A DNA stretch of 64,000 bases from Thalassobacillus devorans (GTDB lineage: Bacteria > Bacillota > Bacilli > Bacillales > Halobacillaceae), in the NCBI RefSeq assembly GCF_011761345.1, contig NZ_JAASRY010000001.1, forward strand, positions 186,001 through 250,000, given 5' to 3'. Every line of letters begins with the position of its first letter. Positions within the stretch are counted from its first letter, which is position 1. The notes beneath the pieces were generated by a model. The model was not told the origin of the DNA, searched no databases, and worked only from the letters and a program-made list of their open reading frames with translations. Positions 50,445-58,827 of this stretch are shown one piece after another. The translations under genes and the position numbers were made by a program.

Positions 50445-50801
50445 TTGAATCATTATTTGGAGAAGCTGCTAATTGACAAAATTGTAGAGAGCTTACCTGG
50501 AGATAAAAGAGAGTTGTATAAGTATGTCATTCAAATGGAAGATGAGATTGCAGCGGTCACTGCCACTCGAAAGGAATACATCTCTTATCTGTCCATTAAC
50601 TCTCCGCATAAAAAAGCAGCCAATCATTTTGATATAACCCTGCTTGAGCTTCTTAATAGAATGAAAGAAATTGAAGAGGAAGTTGGCAAAAAACTTATAG
50701 ACTGTATGGAAAGTATCGAATGGAGGGATTGCACCGATATCGTTCATCAGCATTTGGAATACGAAGAGCGTAAGAAGTATTTTTTGGTTGCTATTCCTTA
50801 A
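50445..50801 (+). CDS. Unknown protein under a Zur box
   Basis: A 118-residue helical, acidic protein (HYLEKLLIDKIVESLPGDKR, then HFDITLLELLNRMKEIEEEV; IEWRDCTDIVHQHLEYEERK). It has Cys and His residues (RDCTDIVHQH) but no clear zinc motif. TTG at 50445 is preferred because GGGAGAG ends nine bases upstream; ATG 50436 would have almost no spacing. The promoter carries a Zur box, so it should be produced only in zinc shortage, together with rpsN2. No family recognised. Confidence 0.6.
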   Translation: MNHYLEKLLIDKIVESLPGDKRELYKYVIQMEDEIAAVTATRKEYISYLSINSPHKKAANHFDITLLELLNRMKEIEEEVGKKLIDCMESIEWRDCTDIVHQHLEYEERKKYFLVAIP

Positions 50802-50836
50802 GAATCCTAAGGGATAAAAATTTTTTGCTCATTTTA

Positions 50837-50856
50837 AAACGTAATGATTACTTATT
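50837..50856. promoter_or_regulatory. Zur box upstream of rpsN2
   Basis: AAACGTAATGATTACTTATT contains the palindrome GTAATGATTAC (50841-50851), the same core as the box at 50385 in the other base at centre. It lies 30 bp before the rpsN2 ATG, and TTGCTC upstream may be its -35. Confidence 0.65.
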
Positions 50857-50885
50857 AGAAAAATATTAGGAAAGGTGAGGCGGTT

Positions 50886-51155
50886 ATGGCTAAAAAGTCT
50901 AAAATAGCAAAAGAAACGAAGCGCCAGGAAATGGTGACGAAATATGCGGAGCTGCGAAGAGAATTAAAAGAGAAAGGTGATTATGAAGCACTTAGAAAGT
51001 TACCCCGTGATTCTTCTCCCACACGTCTAACGGGAAGGTGTGGAGTGACAGGCCGTCCAAGAGGTTATATGAGAAAATTCAATATGTCCCGGATAGCTTT
51101 TAGAGAATATGCCCATAAAGGGCAACTGCCTGGTGTGAAGAAGGCCAGCTGGTAA
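50886..51155 (+). CDS. rpsN2: Zinc-independent 30S ribosomal protein S14 (RpsN2 type)
   Basis: An 89-residue S14. The C-terminal half carries the conserved [20 protein letters not shown] and [22 protein letters not shown] signature, but the four-Cys zinc knuckle is missing (only one Cys, at GRCG). This C-minus form replaces the zinc-containing S14 during zinc limitation; the B. subtilis version is Zur-controlled, which matches the box upstream. AAAGGTGAGG precedes the ATG. Confidence 0.92.
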   Translation: MAKKSKIAKETKRQEMVTKYAELRRELKEKGDYEALRKLPRDSSPTRLTGRCGVTGRPRGYMRKFNMSRIAFREYAHKGQLPGVKKASW

Positions 51156-51176
51156 CTTGGAAAGGAGTGACGGCCG

Positions 51177-52337
51177 TTGTTTAAATGGATAATCATAGGT
51201 GGTGGGATACAAGGATGTTCAGTGGCGGCCCGTCTCCTCTATCATAAAAAAGTAACAGGTGATGAACTGCTTATCATCGATCCTCATCAAGAGCCGATAG
51301 AGACGTGGAAGTCATTTACTAATAAAATCGGAATGCATTATTTACGATCGCCTTCTGTACATCACTTGAACCCGGATCCATACAGTTTAAAGAAATATGC
51401 GAAATCAAACGATTATGCTCAGGCATTTAAAGGATATTATCAGCGCCCCCGTTTAGATATGTTCAATCAGCATTGTATGGAGTTGTTTAACCATATAGGG
51501 CTGCAGAGCTCCTGGAAGCAGGATACGGTTGAGGGACTGAACTACGAGAGTGGTTGTTGGAGTGTAACAACTGCTTCCCATCAATCATTTGATACAGAAA
51601 AAGTTGTTCTTGCGATGGGAATTAACCATCAACCCCATTATCCAACATGGGCAGCTGACATGAAAGAAGAGTACCCCGACAAAATCATGCATGTGTTTGA
51701 AGATGGAGAAGATATAAACATTGATAATTCGATTGCAGTCGTTGGAGGAGGGATGACAGCAGCCCACCTTGCCAACACGCTTTCGCAGAGAAGACATGGA
51801 TCGGTTACCTTGATTAAGCGTCATCCATTTCGCCAGAAAGACTTTGATAGTGATCCAGGATGGCTCGGGCCTAAATACTTGAATAAATACAACCAGATTA
51901 CCTGCTATAAGGAACGGCGGGCGATGATCCAAGAAGCCAGACATCGAGGTACAATTACCAAAGGGTTGTACGTGAGCCTTAAACGCCAGGAGAAAAATAA
52001 AAAGTTGACGATCGTAACAGATGAGATCAAGAAAGTTTATCCAAGCAAACAAGGTCTGGAAATAAAAATGAAAAACAGCTCACGCGTACATACGGATGCT
52101 CTATTGTTGGCTACCGGCGCAGAGTCTGGCCTGCCAGGAAGGGAGTGGCTGACAACTGTGATACAAGAGTACAACCTTCCTTGTGCGCCATGTGGGTTTC
52201 CAGTAGTAGATTCCAGACTGCAGTGGAAAAAGGGCTTATTTGTTGCTGGGGCGCTTGCGGAACTGGAATTAGGTCCGGTTGCAAGAAACATAGCCGGGGC
52301 CAGAAAAGCGGCAGCACGTATCGTGGAATCATCCTAG
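51177..52337 (+). CDS. FAD/NAD(P)-binding flavoprotein, Zur-regulon candidate
   Basis: A 386-residue flavin-dependent protein. IIIGGGIQGCSVAARLL (5-21) binds FAD, SIAVVGGGMTAAHLANTL (about 183-200) binds NADPH, and DALLLATGAESGL (about 301) is the ATG motif. It resembles the FAD-NAD(P)-binding proteins related to ornithine/lysine N-hydroxylases. TTG 51177 has AAAGGAGTGA before it. It follows rpsN2 by 21 bp, so it is likely induced by zinc starvation, perhaps for a metallophore-like or redox task. Substrate unknown. Confidence 0.72.
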   Translation: MFKWIIIGGGIQGCSVAARLLYHKKVTGDELLIIDPHQEPIETWKSFTNKIGMHYLRSPSVHHLNPDPYSLKKYAKSNDYAQAFKGYYQRPRLDMFNQHCMELFNHIGLQSSWKQDTVEGLNYESGCWSVTTASHQSFDTEKVVLAMGINHQPHYPTWAADMKEEYPDKIMHVFEDGEDINIDNSIAVVGGGMTAAHLANTLSQRRHGSVTLIKRHPFRQKDFDSDPGWLGPKYLNKYNQITCYKERRAMIQEARHRGTITKGLYVSLKRQEKNKKLTIVTDEIKKVYPSKQGLEIKMKNSSRVHTDALLLATGAESGLPGREWLTTVIQEYNLPCAPCGFPVVDSRLQWKKGLFVAGALAELELGPVARNIAGARKAAARIVESS

Positions 52338-52349
52338 GAGGAATGTGAC

Positions 52350-52414
52350 ATGCAAAAAATATCCCCGTAACAGTCCTAAGTGGATATTCAGGAGCTCTGA
52401 CAGCCCACAAATAA
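52350..52414 (+). pseudogene. N-terminal remnant of a YciC/CobW-family (zinc chaperone) GTPase
   Basis: A strong AGGAGG site is followed by ATG CAA AAA ATA, then after a 2-bp slip the frame reads PVTVLSGYSGALTAHK and stops. PVTVLSGY-x-GA is the beginning of CobW/YciC proteins (normally ...GAGKTTL), so the first 20 or so codons of such a gene appear to be left, with the P-loop and the rest missing. Its place behind a Zur-controlled operon fits YciC, a known Zur target. Chance similarity is possible over such a short stretch. Confidence 0.5.
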
Positions 52415-52434
52415 GTGAAAGAAGGAGGAATCGT

Positions 52435-52740
52435 ATGGTTCTGAAAAAAGTACGATCAAAACCACTTCCGAAACGTCCGGTTGTTTATATGCCTGTAAGT
52501 CAATGTAAGGAACTGGGGATTGGTGTAGGTGAGCAAGTGGATATTACCTATGAAGCTCAGTATATTTATATTGAAAAAGCCTGCGCGGAGACCACCCATA
52601 ACAAACGATACATTACCGAAACGCATTCGCTCAATATCCCGCAAGAAATAGTAAAAGAATTACAGATTAAGCCGTACCAGACATACAGTCTTTTTTTAGA
52701 TAAAGAAAATCACAGATTTATCATAGCTTTGGAGGATTAG
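52435..52740 (+). CDS. Two-domain AbrB/SpoVT-like protein (second paralogue)
   Basis: A 101-residue paralogue of the gene at 25481. Shared blocks are LPKRPVVYMPV, VDITYE, YIYIEKAC, TTHNKRYIT and LNIPQEIVKEL, with matching spacing. Two swapped-hairpin units again lie in one chain. ATG 52435 follows AAGGAGG. The two copies may regulate overlapping targets or form mixed assemblies. It ends at a long hairpin terminator. Confidence 0.65.
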   Translation: MVLKKVRSKPLPKRPVVYMPVSQCKELGIGVGEQVDITYEAQYIYIEKACAETTHNKRYITETHSLNIPQEIVKELQIKPYQTYSLFLDKENHRFIIALED

Positions 52741-52749
52741 CAAGGGGAG

Positions 52750-52816
52750 AAAAGGCAGCGAGTATACCAGAAAGCTTGGGGAGGTCACTGGTGATACGCT
52801 GCCTTTATTTTTATTA
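52750..52816 (+). terminator. Long hairpin terminator
   Basis: AAAGGCAGCG and GTATACCAG pair with CTGGTGATACGCTGCCTTT in a nearly continuous stem with a 17-base loop, followed by ATTTTTATT. Confidence 0.75.
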
Positions 52817-52883
52817 CACTAACAGATAATTTAAAATAAAGAAAGTATAAAATGAAATTATTAGCGCTTCCCAGAAAGAGTTG

Positions 52884-52912
52884 TTTACAAGATTCATAGC
52901 TTCGTCTACAAT
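52884..52912 (+). promoter_or_regulatory. Sigma-A promoter of the cobalamin operon
   Basis: TTTACA (52884-52889), exact 17-bp spacer, TACAAT (52907-52912), about 22 bp before the riboswitch. Confidence 0.7.
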
Positions 52913-52933
52913 AAGGTTAATTTCATATCATAC

Positions 52934-53051
52934 GAACAGGTCCTTAAAGGGAAGCCTTTAAGGTGAAAAGGGGAAGTTGGTGAAAGTCCAACACGGTCCC
53001 GCCACTGTAAGCATTCTTCATTAGAATGTAAGTCAGGATGCCTGCCTGTTT
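52934..53051 (+). promoter_or_regulatory. Cobalamin riboswitch aptamer
   Basis: The 5' strand AACAGG (52935-52940) pairs with CCTGTT (53045-53050). Inside are AAGGGAAG, GGTGAAAAGGGGAAG, AGTCCAACACGG and the B12 box CCCGCCACTGTAA (about 52998-53010). It controls the downstream operon by binding adenosylcobalamin; the terminator at 53137 is the off-state switch. Confidence 0.93.
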
Positions 53052-53135
53052 GTCGCAAAGTTTGCCCTTCGAGGAACAAGGGAGGCTTGTAAGTACGTGG
53101 AATACGTATGCTGCATATTCTGCCTATTTAGAGTC

Positions 53136-53166
53136 GCACCTTCCTTTAGAGGAAGGTGTTTTTTTA
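53136..53166 (+). terminator. Riboswitch-controlled terminator
   Basis: CACCTTCC (53137-53144) pairs with GGAAGGTG (53151-53158), with seven T. Likely formed when cobalamin is bound. Confidence 0.8.
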
Positions 53167-53195
53167 CTTTAAGAATGTTTAACTTTGTTAAAGTT

Positions 53196-53251
53196 AAGAA
53201 AATCTAAGGCTTTCGCCATAAGTACTTGGCGATAAGCCAAGTTTTTCTAAT
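53196..53251 (+). repeat. Dispersed intergenic repeat (copy 3)
   Basis: AAGAAAATCTAAGGCTTTCG then CCATAAGTACTTGGCGATAA then GCCAAGTTTTTCTAA. GGCTTTCGCCA and TGGCGATAAGCC form an imperfect hairpin around TAAGTACT. Copies at 36935-36992 and 5652-5693 share the order. It lies 30 bp before the btuR ATG. Confidence 0.65.
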
Positions 53252-53281
53252 TGCACTTGTAACTATGGAGGAGGAGATAGG

Positions 53282-53821
53282 ATGCAAAAGAAGCAGGGGT
53301 TGACATTGATTTTTACCGGTGATGGAAAAGGGAAGACGACGGCTGCAACCGGGCTTGCTGTCCGGGCATTAGGCCATGACAAAAAGGTGAAAATGCTGCA
53401 ATTCATCAAGTCCCCGAAACGCCCTTATGGCGAAAGAAAATCACTGTTGAAACTGGGTGCTGAGATTATTCAGCTGGGTGAAGGGTTCACCTGGACAAAG
53501 ACACCGGAAATCCACCGGGAGGCATTAAAAAAAGCGTGGGCCCTTGCCAAGGAAACAGTGCTGTCCGGGGAGTATGATGTCGTGATTCTGGATGAACTGA
53601 ATAATGCGCTTGCGATTGATTCTTTTCCGGTCGACGATGTACTGCCGCTGGAAGAGGTGATTGAACTGATCCACAACAAGCCGGAGCATGTCCACCTCGT
53701 GATTACTGGCAGAAGTGCGCTCCAGGAAGTAAAGGATGCAGCTGATCTTGTATCGGTCATTGATGTGGAAAAACATTATTATGATGAAGGCATTCCTGCC
53801 GTCCGTGGTGTGGAGTTTTGA
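53282..53821 (+). CDS. btuR: Cob(I)alamin adenosyltransferase
   Basis: A CobO/BtuR/CobA-type enzyme (179 residues) that adds the adenosyl ligand to cobalamin or cobinamide. P-loop GDGKGKTTAATGLAVRAL (about 13), MLQFIKSPKRPYGE (about 38) and VVILDELNNALAI (about 99). Strong GGAGGAG site. First gene after the riboswitch; its stop overlaps cbiA. Confidence 0.92.
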   Translation: MQKKQGLTLIFTGDGKGKTTAATGLAVRALGHDKKVKMLQFIKSPKRPYGERKSLLKLGAEIIQLGEGFTWTKTPEIHREALKKAWALAKETVLSGEYDVVILDELNNALAIDSFPVDDVLPLEEVIELIHNKPEHVHLVITGRSALQEVKDAADLVSVIDVEKHYYDEGIPAVRGVEF

Positions 53822-55188
53822 CTGCCCGCCGTCTCGTAGTTGCAGGTGTATCCAGTGGCGCCGGCAAGACGAGTATCGCAATCGGGTTAATGGCTGCCTT
53901 TATCAAAAAGGGGCTCACGGTTCAAGGGTTCAAGTGCGGTCCTGATTACATAGACCCTTCCTATCATACCGCCGTAACCGGTCGTCCCTCCCGTAACCTC
54001 GATAGCTGGATGCTCCCTGAAGATGTGATGAAAGAAGTATTTGTCAAAGGAAGTGAAGGGGCAGACCTTTCGATCATCGAGGGAGTCATGGGGTTTTATG
54101 ACGGCAAATCGCCAACATCCAATCAGGGTTCCACGGCAGAAATCAGTACCCTGTTGGGTGCTCCGACGATTCTGATTGTCGACTGCTCAGCGATGGCCAG
54201 GAGTGCTGCTGCTATCGTAAAAGGTTTTCAGTTACTGGATCCAGGAGTTAATATTGCCGGAGTGATTGCAAATAAGGTCGGAAGTGAGGGGCATTATCAG
54301 CTGATAAAAGAAGCGGTGGAACAGGAGTGTGGCATTCCGGTCTGTGGATATCTGTTGAAAGATAAAAGTCTTAAGATGCCGGAGCGGCACTTAGGGCTGG
54401 TGCCTTCCATCGAACGCGGGGAACTGGATGAGCAGCTGGACCAGCTTGGAGATGTAGTTGCAAAGACGGTAGACATAGAGCAAATCTATCAGATTAGTGA
54501 ACAGGCACCCTTGCAAACTGATTCCTCTCTGTTTCAGCGTAGGGGTGTGATCAATGTAACAATCGCAATAGCACGGGATGAGGCATTCAACTTCTATTAT
54601 CAGGAAAACCTGGAGTTGATGGAAGCGTATGGAGCTAAGGTTGTTTATTTTTCCCCTTTAAAAGGAGAGGAGCTTCCCTCTGAAGCGGATGGCGTTTATT
54701 TAGGTGGCGGATTTCCGGAGCAATTTGCTGAGCAGCTGGCGGAAAACCGAGCAGCCAGGCAGTCAGTTAGTGAAGCAATTGAAAGTGGTCTCCCTGTATT
54801 GGCAGAATGCGGAGGGTTGATGTATTTATCCGAATCGATCACGACGCTCGATGGTAACGAATATCCGATGGCAGGTGTGCTTCCTGGTAAAACGGAAATG
54901 CAGACGAAACTCGCCGCCCTTGGGTACCGGGAAATCTCTGGGCTTCCAAACAACTATCTTTTCAAAGACGGCATGGAAGTACGGGGACATGAATTCCATT
55001 ATTCCATCTTCAAACCATCAAGTGAGCTTCCTGGAGCTTATCGGGTGAAAAGCAGGTTCGGAACGGGCGAGGAAGGATTTCTTTATAAAAATGTGGTTGC
55101 CGGTTATACGCACATCCATTTTGCCTCGAATCCCGACGTTCTGGAGAATTTTTTGCGTCTTTGCAAGGAGCAGCGGGATGGAAAGTGA
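53818..55188 (+). CDS. cbiA: Cobyrinate a,c-diamide synthase
   Basis: A 456-residue glutamine-dependent amidase. ATP site GVSSGAGKTSIAIGLM (9-24), GFKCGPDYIDPSYH (about 38) and the class I glutaminase Cys in VLAECGGLMYL (about 328) with His at THIHFAS near the end. TTG at 53818 overlaps the btuR stop. Amidates the a and c acetates of cobyrinate. Confidence 0.92.
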   Translation: MTARRLVVAGVSSGAGKTSIAIGLMAAFIKKGLTVQGFKCGPDYIDPSYHTAVTGRPSRNLDSWMLPEDVMKEVFVKGSEGADLSIIEGVMGFYDGKSPTSNQGSTAEISTLLGAPTILIVDCSAMARSAAAIVKGFQLLDPGVNIAGVIANKVGSEGHYQLIKEAVEQECGIPVCGYLLKDKSLKMPERHLGLVPSIERGELDEQLDQLGDVVAKTVDIEQIYQISEQAPLQTDSSLFQRRGVINVTIAIARDEAFNFYYQENLELMEAYGAKVVYFSPLKGEELPSEADGVYLGGGFPEQFAEQLAENRAARQSVSEAIESGLPVLAECGGLMYLSESITTLDGNEYPMAGVLPGKTEMQTKLAALGYREISGLPNNYLFKDGMEVRGHEFHYSIFKPSSELPGAYRVKSRFGTGEEGFLYKNVVAGYTHIHFASNPDVLENFLRLCKEQRDGK

Positions 55189-56695
55189 AAAGGCAAAACC
55201 GATCATGATCCAGGGAACCCATTCGGATGCAGGGAAAAGTATGCTTGTCACCGCCCTGTGCCGGATTTTCACAGAAGATGGCTGCCGGACGGCTCCGTTC
55301 AAGTCGCAGAACATGGCGCTCAATTCCTACATAACCGCCGATGGCAAAGAAATTGGACGGGCTCAGGGTGTCCAGGCGGAAGCGGCCGGTATTACGGCAA
55401 CCACGGATATGAATCCTGTCCTGATCAAACCGAACCGGGATAACGATGCCCAGATTGTCGTTCATGGAAAGCCGGTGTCGAACATGAAGGCAAGCGCCTA
55501 CCGCTCAGAATACTACGATACTGCCAAACAAATAATCACAGAGGCATACCACCGGCTTGCTGGAAGTTATGACCGGATTGTCATCGAGGGAGCCGGCAGT
55601 CCGGCTGAGGTCAACCTGAATGACCGGGAGCTTGTGAATATGAGCGTTGCAAAAATGGCCGAGGCACCGGTCATATTAGTGGGAGACATTGATAAAGGCG
55701 GGGTGTTCGCCAGTCTCGTTGGAACGCTCCAGCTTTTGCCCGAACGAGACCGCGACCGTGTAATTGGGGTGGTCATCAATAAGTTCCGGGGAGACAAAGC
55801 ACTGCTTGATCCCGGGCTGGAATGGTTTGAAAAGTATACTGGAAAACCGGTGCTTGGTGTCGTTCCCCATATCAATGACCTTCATATCGAGGCGGAGGAT
55901 TCGTTAAGCCTAAGCCGATATACGAGGAGTGGGAACACCGATAAACCGATCGATATTGCTGTCATCGAATATCCGAAGATTTCTAATTTTACCGATATTG
56001 ATCCTTTCCTGATCGAAGCAGATTGCCATGTCCGGTTTGTTAAGGAGGCAGCTGACCTGATGCAGCCGGATGTCATCATTATGCCTGGCAGCAAAAATAC
56101 GATCGAGGATCTTATCTATGTGCAAGACAAAAGGCTGGACAAGGCTATCACCTCAGCCCGGGAACTAGGAGCTATCGTGGTTGGTATTTGCGGCGGGTAT
56201 CAAATGCTCGGAACCAAAGTAAGAGATCCTTATCAGGTGGAGACCAATCTTGAGGAAGTCCCTGGGCTGGACTTGCTGCCGATCGAAACGACTCTTTCCA
56301 GATACAAAAAGACGGTCCGATCGAGTGGAACCGTGAATTGGGATGGCCGTACTATTCCTGTAAAAGGGTATGAAATCCACATGGGAACAACGGTTGCCGA
56401 GGATACTGTAAGTAATTTCATTATCATGGATGACGGACAGACCGATGGTGCAAGCAACAGAGACGTTATCGGTACTTATTTCCATGGAATCTTCCATAAC
56501 GATATTTTTCGCAGAGAATTTTTGAATTCGCTCCGAATTAAAAAAGGGTTGGAGCCACTCCAGTCATCGACCTCAGTCCAGCATTTTCAGGAACAGGAAT
56601 TCGACCGGTTGGCAGCGCATGTCCGCAAGGCTATTGATATACCGAAGCTTTATGAACGACTATCTACTTATGAAACAGTCGGGGGAGTAAAATGA
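55178..56695 (+). CDS. cbiP: Cobyric acid synthase
   Basis: A 505-residue glutamine amidotransferase adding four amides. IMIQGTHSDAGKSMLVTALC (9-28, ATP site), FKSQNMALNSYIT, VIEGAGSPAEVNL and the glutaminase Cys in VVGICGGYQMLG (about 329), with HGIFHND near 444. ATG 55178 has AAGGAG 6 bp upstream and overlaps cbiA by 11 bp. Confidence 0.93.
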   Translation: MESEKAKPIMIQGTHSDAGKSMLVTALCRIFTEDGCRTAPFKSQNMALNSYITADGKEIGRAQGVQAEAAGITATTDMNPVLIKPNRDNDAQIVVHGKPVSNMKASAYRSEYYDTAKQIITEAYHRLAGSYDRIVIEGAGSPAEVNLNDRELVNMSVAKMAEAPVILVGDIDKGGVFASLVGTLQLLPERDRDRVIGVVINKFRGDKALLDPGLEWFEKYTGKPVLGVVPHINDLHIEAEDSLSLSRYTRSGNTDKPIDIAVIEYPKISNFTDIDPFLIEADCHVRFVKEAADLMQPDVIIMPGSKNTIEDLIYVQDKRLDKAITSARELGAIVVGICGGYQMLGTKVRDPYQVETNLEEVPGLDLLPIETTLSRYKKTVRSSGTVNWDGRTIPVKGYEIHMGTTVAEDTVSNFIIMDDGQTDGASNRDVIGTYFHGIFHNDIFRREFLNSLRIKKGLEPLQSSTSVQHFQEQEFDRLAAHVRKAIDIPKLYERLSTYETVGGVK

Positions 56696-57744
56696 ATAAA
56701 CAACTGCAGGAAATCATCCAATCAGTCAAACCAGTAAGCAAGGAAAGAATCACTGAAACTGCCCATTACTTGGACACGTTGACAAAACCGCCGGGAAGCC
56801 TGGGGAGGCTGGAGGAAATCGCTAAACAGCTTGCCGGCATTACTGATCAGGGAGTCCCACAGGTGTCCCCACCGGGAATCCTGGTGTTTGCCGGTGATCA
56901 TGGCATTGTGGAAGAAGGGGTTTCAGCTTTCCCACAGGAAGTGACCGTACAGATGATCAGGAATTTTCTTGATGGCGGGGCAGCGATCAATGTCTTTGCC
57001 CGGCAAATTGGTGCATCCCTACAGGTAGTCGATGTCGGTGCTGCCGGTGAGATAGACGATGATCGTCTCGTTACAAAAAAAATAGCTGCTGGCACAGCGA
57101 ATTTTTTAAAAACGGATGCCATGACTGAAGCACAAATGGAAGCTGCAATATTGGCAGGTGCCGAGTCAGCGAACACGATGATTGCCCGGGGAATAAAATG
57201 CCTCATCGTAGGTGAGATGGGTATTGGAAACACCACAGCAGCCAGCGCCCTGGTGGCCGTACTTACAGGCTGCAGCGTGGAGCAGACGGTTGGTCATGGA
57301 ACAGGCATTTCAGCAGAGAAAAAGCTGCATAAAAGCAGGATCATTGAAGAAGCGATCAGGCTTCGTGACCCAAACCCTGACAACCCGTTAAATGTGCTCA
57401 AAAAGCTGGGCGGCTATGAGATTGCCGCCATATCAGGGGCGATTCTGGCAGCTGCACAGGCCGGAATTCCTGTAATCATGGATGGATTTATCTGTACATC
57501 CGGTGCAATGGCAGCTGTCCGGCTTAACCCGTACATAAAAGATTATCTGTTTGCGGGGCATGTATCACAAGAACCGGGTCATAAAATGGCCCTCGAGGAC
57601 ATCGGGGCGGCACCGTTATTGGATCTCGGACTGAAGCTGGGTGAAGGGACAGGTGCAGCTCTTGCCTTTCCGGTACTGGAAGCGGCAGCAAGAATGCGGA
57701 GTGAAATGGCTACCTTCGATGAGGCCAGCGTTACGAACAAGTAA
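56692..57744 (+). CDS. cobT: Nicotinate-nucleotide:dimethylbenzimidazole phosphoribosyltransferase
   Basis: A 350-residue enzyme making alpha-ribazole phosphate, part of the lower ligand. LTKPPGSLGRLEEIAKQLAG (about 30), FAGDHGIVEEGVSAFPQEVT (about 67-86), GEMGIGNTTAASA (about 180) and the C-terminal catalytic Glu in ATFDEASV. Overlaps cbiP by 4 bp. Confidence 0.92.
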   Translation: MNKQLQEIIQSVKPVSKERITETAHYLDTLTKPPGSLGRLEEIAKQLAGITDQGVPQVSPPGILVFAGDHGIVEEGVSAFPQEVTVQMIRNFLDGGAAINVFARQIGASLQVVDVGAAGEIDDDRLVTKKIAAGTANFLKTDAMTEAQMEAAILAGAESANTMIARGIKCLIVGEMGIGNTTAASALVAVLTGCSVEQTVGHGTGISAEKKLHKSRIIEEAIRLRDPNPDNPLNVLKKLGGYEIAAISGAILAAAQAGIPVIMDGFICTSGAMAAVRLNPYIKDYLFAGHVSQEPGHKMALEDIGAAPLLDLGLKLGEGTGAALAFPVLEAAARMRSEMATFDEASVTNK

Positions 57745-57822
57745 CCGCGAAAAAGCCTATTTAAAGGAGATTATTGCGGAAAACAAACCGTGGTTGATAA
57801 ATAGAAAGGAAGTATGTGAAAA

Positions 57823-58827
57823 ATGATGGCAAGTAAAGCGAAAATATCGTTATTTTCTATACTGCTGGCAGTCCTGTTGGCTGTGTTGGTCGGATGCGGG
57901 GTGACAGAAGAAGGAAACGAAGGCAAGGAAAGTACGAATGAACCAGCAGACAAAAGTGAAGAAACGCAAGAGGAAACTTCTGGGGACTCCTTCCCAATGA
58001 CCGTGGAAGATGGGTCAGGCGAGCAGGTGGAAATAGAGGCAGAACCGGAAACGATTGTTTCGGTACAGGCAAGCAACACGGAAATCGCTTTTGCACTCGG
58101 TCAGGGAGAGAAAATGATCGGTGTCTCGGATTACTGTAATTACCCAGCAGAAACAGAAGACATTGAAAAGGTCGGCGGCCAGGAAATGAATGTCGAAAAG
58201 ATTCTGTCACTGATGCCGGACATGGTGCTGGTAACCACCTTCCACCATGAAAATCATGCAGCCGTGCTCGAGCAATTTGAGGAAGCTGGCATCGATGTTG
58301 TGGTCGTGGATGATGCTAATTCATTCGATGCCGTGTATGACAATATTCAACTTGTTGGAAAAGCAACAGGAAGTTCAGACGAGGCGACTGCACTCATAGA
58401 AGATATGGAAACACGCTTAGCTGATGTGAAAGAAAAAGCGCAACAAGTGGAAGAGAAGAAAAAGGTTTGGGTCGAAGTCGCGCCTGCCCCTGATATTTTC
58501 ACAACTGGTTCAGGGACGTTCATGCACGAAATGCTGGAAGCGATTAACGCAGAAAACGCAGCCAAAGAGGAAGAAGGATGGGTCAAGTTTACAGAAGAAG
58601 AAGCAGTAAATTTAGATCCGGAAGTAATCATTACGACCTATGGTTATTATGTTGACAACCCAGAAAATCAGGTGCTGGAACGCGAGGGGTGGAGTGAAGT
58701 GCCTGCGGTTGAAGACGAGCAGGTTTTTGATGTCGACAATGACACCGTTACAAGACCCGGCCCACGTTTAATCGATGGAGTGGAGAGACTTGGAGAACTC
58801 ATTTACCCGGAAGTTTTCAGTGAATAA
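57823..58827 (+). CDS. btuF: Cobalamin/corrinoid-binding lipoprotein (BtuF-like)
   Basis: A 334-residue secreted ABC binding protein. Signal ends in the lipobox LVGC (Cys 25). A Glu-rich linker (about 30-65) precedes the BtuF domain: IVSVQASNTEIAFALGQGEKM (as IVSVQASNTEIAFALG), PDMVLVTTFHHENHAAVLEQ and TRPGPRLIDGVERLGELIYP. AAAGGAAG precedes the ATG. Delivers corrinoid to the BtuC permease encoded next. Confidence 0.87.
   Translation: MMASKAKISLFSILLAVLLAVLVGCGVTEEGNEGKESTNEPADKSEETQEETSGDSFPMTVEDGSGEQVEIEAEPETIVSVQASNTEIAFALGQGEKMIGVSDYCNYPAETEDIEKVGGQEMNVEKILSLMPDMVLVTTFHHENHAAVLEQFEEAGIDVVVVDDANSFDAVYDNIQLVGKATGSSDEATALIEDMETRLADVKEKAQQVEEKKKVWVEVAPAPDIFTTGSGTFMHEMLEAINAENAAKEEEGWVKFTEEEAVNLDPEVIITTYGYYVDNPENQVLEREGWSEVPAVEDEQVFDVDNDTVTRPGPRLIDGVERLGELIYPEVFSE

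Noticed and set aside
53052-53135. Possible extra RNA structure between riboswitch and terminator
   Set aside because: It belongs to the expression platform of the cobalamin riboswitch; no separate element can be argued.
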